From: Sciurus carolinensis
Lineage: Eukaryota; Chordata; Mammalia; Rodentia; Sciuridae
Direction of reading: 5' to 3'
Assembly: GCF_902686445.1 (NCBI RefSeq)
Contig: NC_062232.1
Location: 71,441,440-71,505,439 of the forward strand
Length of the DNA: 64,000 nucleotides
Below the pieces are notes generated by a model. That model did no database searches, was not told where the DNA came from, and saw only the letters and a program-made list of their open reading frames with translations. The position numbers and the translations under genes were made by a program. Positions 44,799 through 55,165 of this stretch are shown here, piece after piece; the stretch's first letter is position 1; the number at the start of each line of letters is the position of its first letter.

Positions 44799-45864
44799 GA
44801 TGCCATCACTGAGGGACCCCGCCTGACTCCTGCACCAGGGGCAGTGCCATCGTTGGGACTAATGACACATCGACTAACTCAGGTTGACTCCTTACTCCCT
44901 GGCGAGTGAGAAAGATCAAGTCCTCAAAGGCAGTTTCAAAAGTTAATGACGATAAATAGGACCACCGTTAGGGATTGGTTAACAACAGTTCCGCAAATGT
45001 GATCAGCTCGTGCTTGCCATATAGTCCTATGGGACTCTCACCTGCGTGAATTCCCCGTGCCTTGCTGACCTTTAAGCTAATTGGTTCCTGCCTAGCCTCC
45101 ACCCTACATAAAAGCTGTGGGACTTCCTCAGTAAACGAGTTCCTGCTCTGACTGGTCTCCCTGACCGCTTCTGATTGTCCTCCACCGGAGGGCTGGGTGC
45201 AGGCGGTCAGTCAGCCCTACCTATCCCGGTCTGGCCTTGTTGGGGAGTGTCCCCTTCCCTTGTTGCTGGTCGAGAAGAGCAAGAGGGCTTAAGACCCCGA
45301 CACGGCATCACCGGTCGGTCGCAGATGTACAGCGAACTGGCGGGTGAGTCAGGTCGCCTGCACCAAGGAGGTAGCAGGCGGGCACCCAACCTGCCTGCCT
45401 TGCGGAGCTAGGCAGCGGGCAGCCAACTTGCCCAACCACCAGGCCAAACACAGACACCATCACTGAGGAAACCCACCTGATCACCACGCCAAGGTCTGTT
45501 GCTATCGTGGAGCAAGCCGGCAGATGAGCCAGCCTGCCTGCGTGACAGAGCTAGCCAGAGGCTTCTTTATAGGCTGGTGCAAGCATTTCAAATTATTCCT
45601 GAGGGTATGACCATCATCATTGGAAGGGCAGCTCCCTTCCTGAGACACTTACAGGAGGCTAGAGGACCTTTGACAAGACCCAGGAGGCAAGAAGAGGAGG
45701 TATTGAGAGACTGGGGACCAACTCAGAGCCACCAGGTGATTCTCTCCCACTGGTCAGGTTCCCCGATGGGGCAGTAGTCCCAAAACACAGGGAACTTTGT
45801 GGAGTAGAGTAACCCAATGAGACTCCCCTGCTGGAACTGAGAACCCAGTCAACCGGGAGCATTG

Positions 45865-46120
45865 CAGAGGAGGGCTGCACAGAGAAAGGCTTCGACACAG
45901 AGTGAGGGTCCGAGGCCCAGGCAGCAGTTCCAGTCTCCATGAACATAGCAGAGGAGGGCTGCTCAGAGAGGGAGTCCCTCACAGGGACAGGCTCCCCAGC
46001 CTAGGTGGTAGATCAAGACCCCTGGGAACATCACAGAGGAGGGCTTCTGAGTCTAGGTGGTAGTTCTGGACCAAAGGAAACTGCTCAGAGGAGAGTTGCC
46101 CAGCAAAACTTCCCCACTGG
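45865..46120 (+). repeat. About 85-bp degenerate tandem repeats in L1-B 5'UTR
   Basis: Units begin with CAGAGGAGGGCT(G/T)C at 45865, 45949 and 46034 (spacing 84 and 85) and share CAG-CTAGGTGGTAG-type 3' parts. A fourth partial unit starts at 46086. L1 5'UTRs in other rodents are also built from tandem monomers, though of different sequence and length. Confidence 0.75.
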
Positions 46121-46320
46121 GTGAGTCTTCCCTGCTGGGCAACACTTTCCCACCAGGGCAATAGAACCAGAGACACAGGCCCACATCAGACGTGCCCCAC
46201 TCTGCAGTCTAGTCCCTCTTTGGCTGACCATCAGTCAATAAGTGGAGGCACCTTTGACCACTGACAGGGAATATACCCCACCTGAAAGCCAAAACCCCTA
46301 GAAAGGCAGCTTCCTTTAAA

Positions 46321-46351
46321 GGCCAAATTTAAGAATTATTGGGATTGAGGA
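46321..46351 (+). repeat. 31-nt ORF1-derived patch in the L1-B 5'UTR
   Basis: GGCCAAATTTAAGAATTATT and the next 11 bases match ORF1 at 46948-46978 with one mismatch. In copy A the equivalent 5'UTR (about 21985-22015) has no such segment. Short shared sequences sit at the borders (AAAGG on the left, GAGGA/GGAG on the right). Confidence 0.88.
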
Positions 46352-46499
46352 GCACTGCATTATCAAGTTCCTCCAAGACTTCAGGCTACTGAAGGCTAGG
46401 AGGTGAATTATTGGAAATATACAGGGACAATATTAGTCAATAGAGGAAATCTGCAACACCCTGGAGTTTCACTACTAGAGGGGTAGATACCTGAGCAAT

Positions 46500-47384
46500 A
46501 TGAGAAAACAAGGTAAGAAAATATCCCAAAAAAACCTAGATAGTATAGCAATGAAATCCAAAGACAGCATGGCAGAAAGGGAGTTCAGAATTTACATAAT
46601 TAAAACCATCAGGGAAGAAACGAGGAGATGACAGAGCAAATGCAGGCTTTGAATGGTCACACCAACCAACAGTTAAAAGATCAAATGCAGGAAGAAAAAG
46701 ATCATTTCAATAAAGAGTTAGAGATATTGAAAAAAAACAAAACAAAACAGAAATCCTTGAAATGAAGGAAACAACAAACCAAGTTAAAAACTCCATAGAA
46801 AGCATAACCAATAGGATAGAACATCGGGAAGACAGAACCTCAGATATTGAAGACAAAATATTTAATCTTGAAACCAAGTTGACCAAACAGACAAGATGGT
46901 AAGAAATCATGAGCAGAATCTACAAGAATTATGGGACATCATGAAAAGGCCAAATTTAAGAATTATTGGGGTTGAGGAAGGCTTAGAGAAACAAACTAAA
47001 GGAATGAACAATCTAGTCAATGAAATAATATTGGAAAATTTCCCAAATCTGAAGAATGAAATGGAAAATAAAGTACAAGAGGCTTGTAGGACTCCAAATA
47101 CACAAAATTACAACAGACCCACACCAAGGCACATTAAAATGAAAATACATAACATAAAAAATAAAGACAGAATTTTAAAGACTGTGAGAGAAAAGAATCA
47201 AATTACATTTAGGTGGAAACCAATAAGGATATCAGCAGATTTTTCAATTCAGACCCTAAAAACTGGAAGGGCCTGGAACAACATTTTTCAAGAACTGAAA
47301 GAAAATGGATGCCAACCAAGAATCTTATACCCAGCAAAACTTACCTTCAGATTTGACGACAAAATAAAATTGTTCCATGATTAA
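46500..47384 (+). pseudogene. L1-B ORF1 (RNA-binding protein), broken
   Basis: The ATG at 46500 gives MRKQGKKISQ, a basic N-terminus. A frame break near 46618 followed by TGA interrupts the coiled-coil region. From 46896 the frame is open for 162 codons and holds the RRM (LRIIGVEEGLEKQTKGM, the usual RPNLRIIG motif) and the C-terminal domain with QITFRWKPIRISADFS and PRILYPAKLTF. A UAA lies just before this segment. The protein normally forms trimers that coat L1 RNA in the cytoplasm. The total span of about 295 codons is slightly short of typical ORF1. Confidence 0.88.
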
Positions 47385-47552
47385 CAAAAGCTAAAAGAAT
47401 TTACAAAAGAAAGCCAGAATTACAGAACATTCTATTCCATGTGGAAGAGATGAAAAACAACAATGTAAATCAGCAAAGGGAGGAACTACCCTAAAGGAAC
47501 AACCAAATAAAGGAGAAACCAAGTCGTGTCAAAAAAAAAAAAAATGAGTCAA
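47385..47552 (+). other. L1-B inter-ORF spacer
   Basis: About 170 bases separate the ORF1 stop from ORF2. An A-run of 14 lies at 47531-47544. Confidence 0.75.
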
Positions 47553-49158
47553 ATGATCGGGAATACAAATCATATCTCAATAATAACACTGAATATTAAT
47601 GGCCTGAACTCATCAATCAAAAGACATAGACTGGCAGATTGGAATAAAAAGAAAGATCCAACAATTTGCTGCCTCCAAGAGACTCATCTCATAGAAAGAG
47701 ATTCCCACTAAAGGTGAAAGGTTGGGAAAAAACATACCATGCACATGGACACAGCAAAAAAGCTGGAGTATCCATCCTCATATCAGATAAGGTGAATTTC
47801 AAGCCAAAGTTAGTCAGAACGGATAAAGAAGGACATTTCATACTGCTTAAGGGAAGCATAAATTAGCAAGACATAACAATCATAAATATTTATGCCCCAA
47901 ATCATGGCTCATCCATGTACATCAAACAAATCTTTCTCAATCCCAGAAATCAAATAGACCACAACACAATAATACAAGGTGATTTTAAAACACCTCTCTC
48001 AATACTGGACAGATGCTCCAAACAAAAATTGATCAAAGAAACCATAGATCTCAAAACACACTCAATAATTTAAACTTAACGGACATTTATAGAATATACC
48101 ATCCAACAAAGACTGGACACACTTTCTTCTCAGTAGCACATGGATCCTCTTCTAAAATAGACCATATTCTATACCACAAAGCTAATGTTAGCAAGTACAA
48201 GAAGATAAAGTTACTACATTTTATTCTATCAGATCATAATGAATTGAAATTAGAAATAAATGATAGAGTAAAAACGAGAAACTACTCCAACACCTGGAGA
48301 TTAAACAATATGCTATTGTATGATGAATGGATAACAGAAGATATCAGGAAGGAAATTAAAAAATTCTTAGAGGTAAATGAGAACAAAGAAACATCAAATC
48401 AAAATCTCTGGGAACTGTGAAAGCAGTACTTAGAGGAAAATTTACTTCATGGACTGCATTCAATAAAAGAAGAAATAATCAACAAATTAATGACCTAACA
48501 CTACAGCTCGAAGTCCTAGAGAAAGAAGAACAGGGCAACACCAAAAGTAGTAGAAGACAGGAAATAGTTAAAATCAGAGCTCAAACCAATGAAATTGAAA
48601 CAAAAGAAATAATAGAAAAAATTGACAAAATAAATAGTTGATTCTTTGAGAAAATAAACAAAATTGATAAACCCTTAGCCACACTAACAAAGAGAAGGTG
48701 AGACAAAACCCAAATTACTAAAATTTGGAATGAACAAGGAAATATCACAACAGACAAGATCGAAATACAAAACATAATTAGAAGCTTTTGAAAATCTATA
48801 CTCCAACAAAAGAGAAAATCTCGAAGACATCAACAGCTTTCTAGAGACATATGAATTACCTAAACTGAACCAGGAGAACATACACAATTTAAATAGATGA
48901 ATTTCAAATAATGAAATAGAAGAAGTCACCAAAAGCCTACCAACAAAAAAAGTCCGGGACCAGATGGATTCTCAGCCGAGTTCAACAAAACCTTTAAAGA
49001 AGAGCTCATTCCAATACTTCTCAAAGTATTTCATGAAATAGAAGAGGAGGGAACCCTCCCAAACTCATTCTATGAAGCCAATATCACCCTGATACCTTAA
49101 CCAGACAGAGACACATCAAGAAAAGAAAATTTCAGACCAATATCCTTAATGAACATTC

Positions 49159-49896
49159 ATGCAAGAATTCTCAACAATCTTAGCAAATCACATACAAAAA
49201 TATATTAAAAAAATAGTGCACCATGATCAAGTGGGATTTATCCCAGGGATGCAAGGTTGGTTCAACACTCAAAAATCAATAAATGTAATTCACCATATCA
49301 ACAGACTTAAAGTCAAGAATCACATGATTATTTCAATAGATGCAGAAAAAGCATTTGATAAAATACAGCATCACTTCATGCTCAAAACACTAGAAAAAAT
49401 AGGGATAATGGGAACATTCCTTAACATTGTAAAGGCCATCTATGCTAAGCCCATGGCCAATATCATTCTAAATGGTGAAAAACTGAAAGCATTCACCCTA
49501 AAGACTGGAACAAGGCAGGGATGCCCTCTTTTACCACTTCTATTCAACATTGTCCTTAAAACTCTAGCCAGAGCAATTAGACAGACCAAAGAAATTAAAG
49601 AAATACAAATAGGAAAAGAAGAGCTCAATCTATCCCTATTTGCTGATGACATGATTATATATTTAGAGGAACCGGGAAATTCCACCAGAAAACTTTTGGA
49701 ACTCATAAGTGAATTCAGTAAAGTAGCAAGTTACAAGATCAATGCTCATAAATCCAATGCATTTTTATACATAAGTGATGAATCCTCAGAAAGAGAAGTT
49801 AGGAAAATTACCTCATTCACAATAGCCTCGAAAAAAATAAAATACTTGGGAATCAATCTCACAAAAGAGGTGAAAGACCTCTACAATGAGAACTAG
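49159..49896 (+). pseudogene. L1-B reverse-transcriptase domain (longest open L1 segment)
   Basis: This is the longest continuous frame in the window. It contains the fingers/palm motifs from [12 protein letters not shown] (residues about 22-33) through [20 protein letters not shown] (motif A, with Asp in IDAEKAFD), [17 protein letters not shown] (motif B) and [13 protein letters not shown] (motif C), then [17 protein letters not shown]. All key aspartates are present. It has no proper start and ends at a premature TAG, so it is a fragment of ORF2 rather than a gene. Confidence 0.92.
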
Positions 49897-51204
49897 AGAA
49901 CACTAAAGAAAGAAATTATAGAAAACCTTAGAAGATGGAAAGATCTCCCATGTTCTTGGATAGGCAAAATTAATATTTTTAAATTGACCCCATAGTACCA
50001 AAAGGGCTATACAAATTCAATGCAATTCCAATTAAAATCCTAATGATGTATCTCACAGAAATAGACCAAGCAATCATGAAATTCATCTGGAAGAATAAGA
50101 AACACAGAATAACTAAAGCAATCCTTAGCAGGAAGAGTGAAGCAGGGGGCATCACAATATCAGACCTTTAATTATACTACAAAGCAATAGTAACAAAAAA
50201 AACATTGGTATTGGCACCAAAATAGACATGTAGATCAATGGTACAGAATGGAGGACATGGACACAAACCGAAATAAATACAATTTTCTCATAATAGACAA
50301 AGGGGTCAAAAATATGCAATGGAGAAAAGATAGCCTCTTCAACAAATGGTGCTGGGAAAAAATGGTGTTGGAAATCCATATGCAGCAGAATGAAACTAAA
50401 CCCCTATCTCTCACCCTGCGCAAAAATCAACTGAAAATGGATCAAGGACCTTGAAATCAGACCAGAGACCCTGCATCTTATAGAAGAAAAAGTAGGTGCA
50501 AATCTTCAACTTGTTTGCTTAGGATCTGACTTCCTTAACAGGACTCTCATAGCACAAGAAATAAAAGCAAGAATCAATAACTGGAATAGATTCAAACTAA
50601 AAAGTTTTCTCTCAGCAATGTGAAGAGAGAGCATACAGAGTGGGAGAAAAATCTTTGCCACTCATACTTCAGATAGAGCACTAATTTCCAGAATCTATAA
50701 AGAACTCAAAAAACTCTACACCAAGAATACAAATAACCCAATCAACAAATGGGCTAAAGAAATGAACAGACACTTCACAGAAGAAGATGTACAAGCAATC
50801 AACAGATATATGAAAAAATGTTCAACATCTCTAGTGATAAGACAAATGCAAATCAAAACTACCCTAAGATTCCATCTCACCCTAATTAGAATGGCAATTA
50901 TCAAGAACACAAGCAACAATAGGTGTTGGCAAGGATGTGGAGAAAAAGGTACACTCATACATTGCTCTGGGGCTGCAAATTAGTGCAGCCACTCTGGAAA
51001 GCAGTGTGGAGATTTCTTTGAAAACTTGGTATGGAACCACCCTTTGATCCAGCTATCCCACACCTTGGCCTATACCCAAAGGATTTAAAATCAGCATACT
51101 ACAGAGATACAGCCACATCAATGTTCATAGCTATTCAATTCACAATAGCCAGATTGTGGAACCAACCTAGATGTCCTTCAATTGATGAATGGATAAAGAA
51201 ACTG

Positions 51205-51293
51205 TGGTATATATATACATATATATACATATATATATATGTATACATACATATGTATATATACATATATGTATATATATGTATATATATACA
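51205..51293. repeat. TA/TATG-rich microsatellite inside ORF2
   Basis: The sequence GGTATATATATACATATATA and onward is a palindromic TATA/TACA/TGTA repeat expanded between the KLWYIY and TMEYYSAIK codons of ORF2. Copies at 18.9, 27.35 and 30.27 kb have a much shorter TATATA stretch here. Confidence 0.92.
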
Positions 51294-51434
51294 ATGGAAT
51301 ATTACTCAGCCATAAAAAATAATAAAATTATGGCATTTTCAGGCAAATGGATGAAATTGGAGAATATCATGCTAAGTGAGATAAGCCAATCTCAAACAAA
51401 CAAAGAACGAATGATCTCACTGATAAGCGGATGA

Positions 51435-51658
51435 TGACACATAATGGGGGTTGGGAGGAGGGCAAGAATGGAGGAAGGAGGGACTGTATAGAGGTAAAAG
51501 AGGGGTGGGAGGGGTGGGAGGGAAGAAAAAAATAACAGAATGAATCAAAACTATTACACTAGGAAAATATATGATTACACAAATGGTATGTCTCTACTTC
51601 ATGTGCAAACAGAGAAACAAGATGTATCCCATTTGTTTACAATAAAAATGAATTTTAA
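51435..51658 (+). other. L1-B 3'UTR with G-quadruplex-prone tract and poly(A) signal
   Basis: Purine-rich with G-runs (GGGGTGGGAGGGGTGGGAGG at 51502-51521), then the conserved tail ending CAATAAAAATG. The A-rich end merges with the target-site duplication. Confidence 0.88.
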
Positions 51659-51673
51659 AAAAATAACTTTCCA
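51659..51673 (+). repeat. Right target-site duplication of L1-B
   Basis: AAAAATAACTTTCCA is identical to 44784-44798. Confidence 0.95.
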
Positions 51674-52699
51674 TTGTAATTAATCAACTTATTATTGAGA
51701 ACAAATATGGTTTTTACCAATTTATTTATTTTTGGAAATTTTATGTGTGAATAACAGTATTGTTCCTAATGTTTACCTTAAATTAGAGTAATTCAGGGAA
51801 AATTTTATTTTAAAATGAGCTATCTAATCTTCACTGAAAATATGAATCTATCTTACCATTTCCAGATCATTTTTTTGACATACAGTGATCTAAAGCTGAT
51901 ATGTAGAGATAGAACATATAATGAGTATTAATGAGCATTTTTTTTTTTTTTGCCTTTCCAATAATCATTTCTCCTTCACTTGGTAATAGCACCTGCATTT
52001 TGTTTTCAGGAACTTTCATTCTACCTCAATACACATAGTTCTTCCTGACCTCCTCCTGATTTATATACATCCTAAGAATGATCTAATAGCTGCATTATTG
52101 GTAGACATACCATTATATGTCATCAACCATAGTGATTCATTGAAAATATACAAACAGAACTTAGCATAGTTAAAGTTCTTTGTGAGATGTTTTTGTAACC
52201 CATTGCAAAAAGGCACTCTGGATCTAGTTATTGGTAAATTATAATTGAATAAAATACTTTGCCAATATGTAGGGAGAATATTCTTTCAGATGATGCTAAC
52301 AGAGAAGAAAACCAAGAGATTGAAAGAAGTAGATTACTTACAGTCTTTGAACTCTTGGAACCTGTCATACATAGAATTTGACATGTCATACATAAAAATG
52401 CCATGTAGGAAATCATCAATTGTTCCCTTTTGATGCACTCCCCTCCTTTTTCCATTCTATTTTATACCTTGATAGGATGACACTATAGACTATATTAAAG
52501 TGATTCTTTGCCTTCTTACTTGTCTATGTGTTTAGTGATTGAAATTGAAAACAGGACATTGAAAGAGGATGAAATTGAAATAAATCTTCCAAATTTATTA
52601 ACCACTAGGTTAATTTGTCTCTTGAACTCATTCTTCTACCAAAGCCTACAATTTGACACAGTATCCCTGCACACAGCTATCCACAGTATCTATTAGTAA
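51674..52699. other. Unassigned AT-rich sequence
   Basis: The frames at 52228-52455 (minus) and 52245-52433 (plus) overlap antisense, and 52508-52696 (plus) is short. No domain was recognised in any. A T-run lies at 51939-51950. Confidence 0.4.
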
Positions 52700-53350
52700 C
52701 TCTTTTTTTATTATTTTTATTTAGCTTTTAATTTTTTAAAGACTGCATTTTGATTCATTGTACACAAATGGGGTACATAATTTCATTTCTATGGTTGTAC
52801 ACAATGTAGATTCATACCATTCCTGTAATCATATATGTACATAGGGTAACGATGTCTGTCTCATTCCACCGTTTTTTCATATCCTCCCTCTCATTTCCTT
52901 CTACATATTCTAAAGTTCCCCCATTATTCTCTTATTTCCCACCCCCCACCCCCATTATACATCATTCTCCACTTATCAGGGAAAACATTCGACCTTTGGT
53001 TTTTTGAGCTTGGCTTATTTCACTTAGCATGATATTCTCCAATTCCATCCATGTATTTGCAAATGCCATAATATTATTCTTCTTTATGACTGAATAGTAT
53101 TCCATTGTGTATATATACCAGAGTTTCTTTATCCATTCATCTTTTGAAGGTCATCTAGGTTGGTTCCACAATCTAGCTATTGTGAACTGAGCTGCTATAA
53201 ACATTGATGTGGCTATGTTACTGTAGTTTGCTGATTTTAGGTCCTTTGGGTATAAACCGAGGAGTGGGATAACTGGGTCAAAAGGTGTGTCCATTCCAAG
53301 TTTTCTGAGGATTCTCCATACTGCTTTCCGGAGTGGCTGCACCAATTTGC
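52700..53350 (-). mobile_element. L1 3' end, antisense, 5'-truncated
   Basis: The T-run at the left leads to AAAGACTGCATTTTGATTCA (3' terminus) and then the pyrimidine strand of the 3'UTR (52867-52980). Antisense ORF2 C-terminus follows to about 53345, where the minus strand encodes LGMDTPFDPVIPLLGLYPKD and FTIARLWNQPR. The 3' end subtype is that of 30.1 and 34.6 kb. Confidence 0.9.
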
Positions 53351-54363
53351 CACCATGAGACTTAATGATAATAATTGCTTCCTGCTATTTATTTCCTATA
53401 AGTACTACACTGTACTATTTGACATTCCTTATACTCTACTCTCCCTAAACCATCTTTGGAAGTAAATTTAATGAAGCTGCCCTTAAAAAAATAAGTATAC
53501 AAAACAAAAACTGGTTTTGTTTGGAAACACTGTACTCTGGAACTTTAGTCTAACATAAGGGTTAATAATATTTCATTAATATTGCTAGAGAAAGTATATT
53601 AGATGCTAAATGTTTTTTCTGAATGTTTCTTGATGCATTTTGTATAAAGTATTTTTAATAGTCAAAGAAAATAAGCAGACATTCACTAAGAAAAACAAAT
53701 TAACGGACATTATTAAAATGTAATCCAATGGTTTGCTCCATGTCTTAAAAGAAAAAAAAAAAAACTTTGACAAAATAATTATTCCTGCATTTCCTACCAT
53801 CCAAGATATGAGCTTGTTCTGAAAAGAATGACATGAATCCATTTTGTTGAATCTTTTTCCAAAAACATGCAAACTAATACTTTGGTAGTAAATCCTGCAA
53901 ATAAATTTCAACTCTCTAAGAAGTGTTTTGTCTGCTAGTGGAAGTATTTTCCCTTCAGTGAGACTAGGATTTTCACTGAATTCAAATCTACATCCACAAG
54001 ATATTGTAACCTTATAAATTCTGGCTAATATGTTGAGAATTAACTGCAGTTGCTTGTTTATGAGAAGAGAAAATTTTACTAACCAGCTAGTTGAAAAATA
54101 TAAGACTATAAAATTGACTATAATATAGTTTAAATGTTAGCCCTCATAGTTTCCAACTTTTATAAATTAACCTTCTACATATTTCAATTGATTGCTTAAG
54201 AATAGATGGTATTTACCAAATTTCACATTGTATTCTATCAAAATAAAGATCAGGAAGATAATTTTCAGTTGTTAAATAAATATTCATCTTCAGAAATTAG
54301 TAATATATTCATACTGTTGTGACATGTTTATGTATCTGGGTATAAATGGAAATGTTTATGTAA
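53351..54363. other. Unassigned AT-rich sequence
   Basis: No gene or clear repeat. The minus frame at 53606-53911 has no recognised domain; its lysine/phenylalanine-rich part comes from an A-run at 53750-53764. Confidence 0.4.
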
Positions 54364-54850
54364 TGCTATAGTTTGGATGTGGTCTTTTGGGGCATGTGGT
54401 TCCCCCAAGGGTGTGTGTGTTGCAAGATTGGCCCCCAGTACAGTGGTATTGGTTGGTATAATCTTTAATACTAACAAGGTGACTGGTTTATTGGCATCAG
54501 TGCTCTCATGAAGGATTAAGTAGCCTTTGTGGGACTTTAGTTATTTCCCCTCAAAGTGGGTTTTAGAAAACAGTGAGGCTAGCCCATATTATGTCTTAAG
54601 CTTTCTAACTTGTCCCTTGATTTCTCTGTGCCTTTGTCTCTCTGTATCTCTCTTTGTACTTTCACAGCAATGTCATTCATTATAACATGATGCATCCAGG
54701 AGAGGCCCTCACTTGAAGCAGAAATGATTAGGCTTTCTGATCTTGGAATTCCAGCCTCCAGAAGTGTGAGTGAAATAAATCTTTTTCATTTCTTCACAAA
54801 TTATTCAGCTTCAGGTATCTTGTTATGGCAATGGAAAGCAGACTAATAAG
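54364..54850 (+). repeat. MaLR solo LTR, sense
   Basis: It opens TGCTATAGTTTGGATGTGGT, has CTCTCATGAAGGATTAAGTAG, and ends CCAGCCTCCAGAAGTGTGAG, AAATAAATCTTTTTCATTTC, GGTATCTTGTTATGGCAATG and AGACTAATAAG. The polyadenylation signal AATAAA lies at about 54775. This is the standard MaLR LTR layout. No internal region adjoins it. Confidence 0.88.
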
Positions 54851-55069
54851 AGGTACTCCCCATTATTTAATTTTTTTTTGTTCTAATCACTACCATTCCA
54901 CTTCTCTTAGTCTTTGTAGACAGTTAAATTCAAAATGCTATTAACAACCAATGTATTACAAAAAGATGAACAATTAACAGGTCAATTGATAATTTTTGTC
55001 TCTATTGCATTAAAAATCTTAAAGAAAATTATTTAATTTACTTTTTTGAATTTTAATATTATATTTTTA
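54851..55069. other. Unassigned AT-rich sequence
   Basis: Nothing recognised. Confidence 0.4.
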
Positions 55070-55165
55070 TAACTTTATTATTTCTTTATTTAATTTTATG
55101 TGGTGGTGAAGATCAAACACACATGCTTGGAAATTGCTCTACCATGATCTACAACCACAGCCCTA
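55070..55165 (-). repeat. Degraded ID-like SINE, antisense
   Basis: GGTGGTGAAGATCAAACACA and TTGGAAATTGCTCTACCATG, ending CAACCACAGCCCT, match an antisense ID with several changes. Confidence 0.6.

Larger units (their letters stand above)
44799..46499 (+). promoter_or_regulatory. L1-B 5'UTR with LTR-like promoter motifs and repeats
   Basis: The region is markedly GC- and CpG-richer than its surroundings. Its first 350 bases look like a retroviral LTR: reverse CCAAT box ATTGG at 45080-45084, TATA-like TACATAAAAG at 45105-45114, and AGTAAA at 45130-45135. A motif around CCATCACTGAGGGA (about 44802) recurs near 45456 (CCATCACTGAGGAA). Degenerate repeats starting CAGAGGAGGG lie at 45865, 45949 and 46034, with a weaker one at 46086. 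All of this lies inside the 15-bp duplication, so it was part of the mobilised RNA. Frames at 45175-45411 and 45499-45777 (plus) and 45659-45982 (minus) have no recognised domain. Confidence 0.75.
47553..51434 (+). pseudogene. L1-B ORF2 (endonuclease/reverse transcriptase), broken
   Basis: The ATG at 47553 gives MIGNTNHISIITLNINGLNS, the endonuclease start, with CCLQETHL (catalytic Glu) at about 47662-47685. A shift at about 47710, a stop at about 47866 and a further break near 48418 follow; the endonuclease C-terminus with SDHNE is at about 48228-48242. The reverse transcriptase is open at 49159-49896 (245 codons), with [20 protein letters not shown] and the intact catalytic FADD at 49639-49650. 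TAA at about 49098 and TAG at 49894-49896 are further breaks. The C-terminus ends LISG-stop at 51432. The whole span of about 1,290 codons is normal length. A TA-rich repeat lies at 51205-51293. Confidence 0.92.
44799..51658 (+). mobile_element. Full-length L1 copy B with target-site duplication
   Basis: The 6,860-bp element is flanked by identical 15-base repeats (44784-44798 and 51659-51673). Order: GC-rich 5'UTR (44799-46499), ORF1 (46500-47384), intergenic spacer, ORF2 (47553-51434), and 3'UTR with G-rich tract and CAATAAA tail. This is the expected layout and length for a full-length rodent L1. Both ORFs carry disabling mutations, so it is a dead copy, although less decayed than copy A (the reverse transcriptase FADD motif is intact). 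Confidence 0.95.

Noticed and set aside
44799..45200. Independent solo LTR next to the L1
   Set aside because: The perfect 15-bp duplication starts at 44784-44798, to the left of the LTR-like block, so the block moved with the L1.
45175..45777. Host exons or a CpG-island gene in the GC-rich stretch
   Set aside because: The stretch lies inside the L1-B target-site duplication and is its 5'UTR.
49159..49896. Functional 245-residue reverse transcriptase gene
   Set aside because: It is an internal piece of L1-B ORF2 with no proper start, ended by a premature stop.
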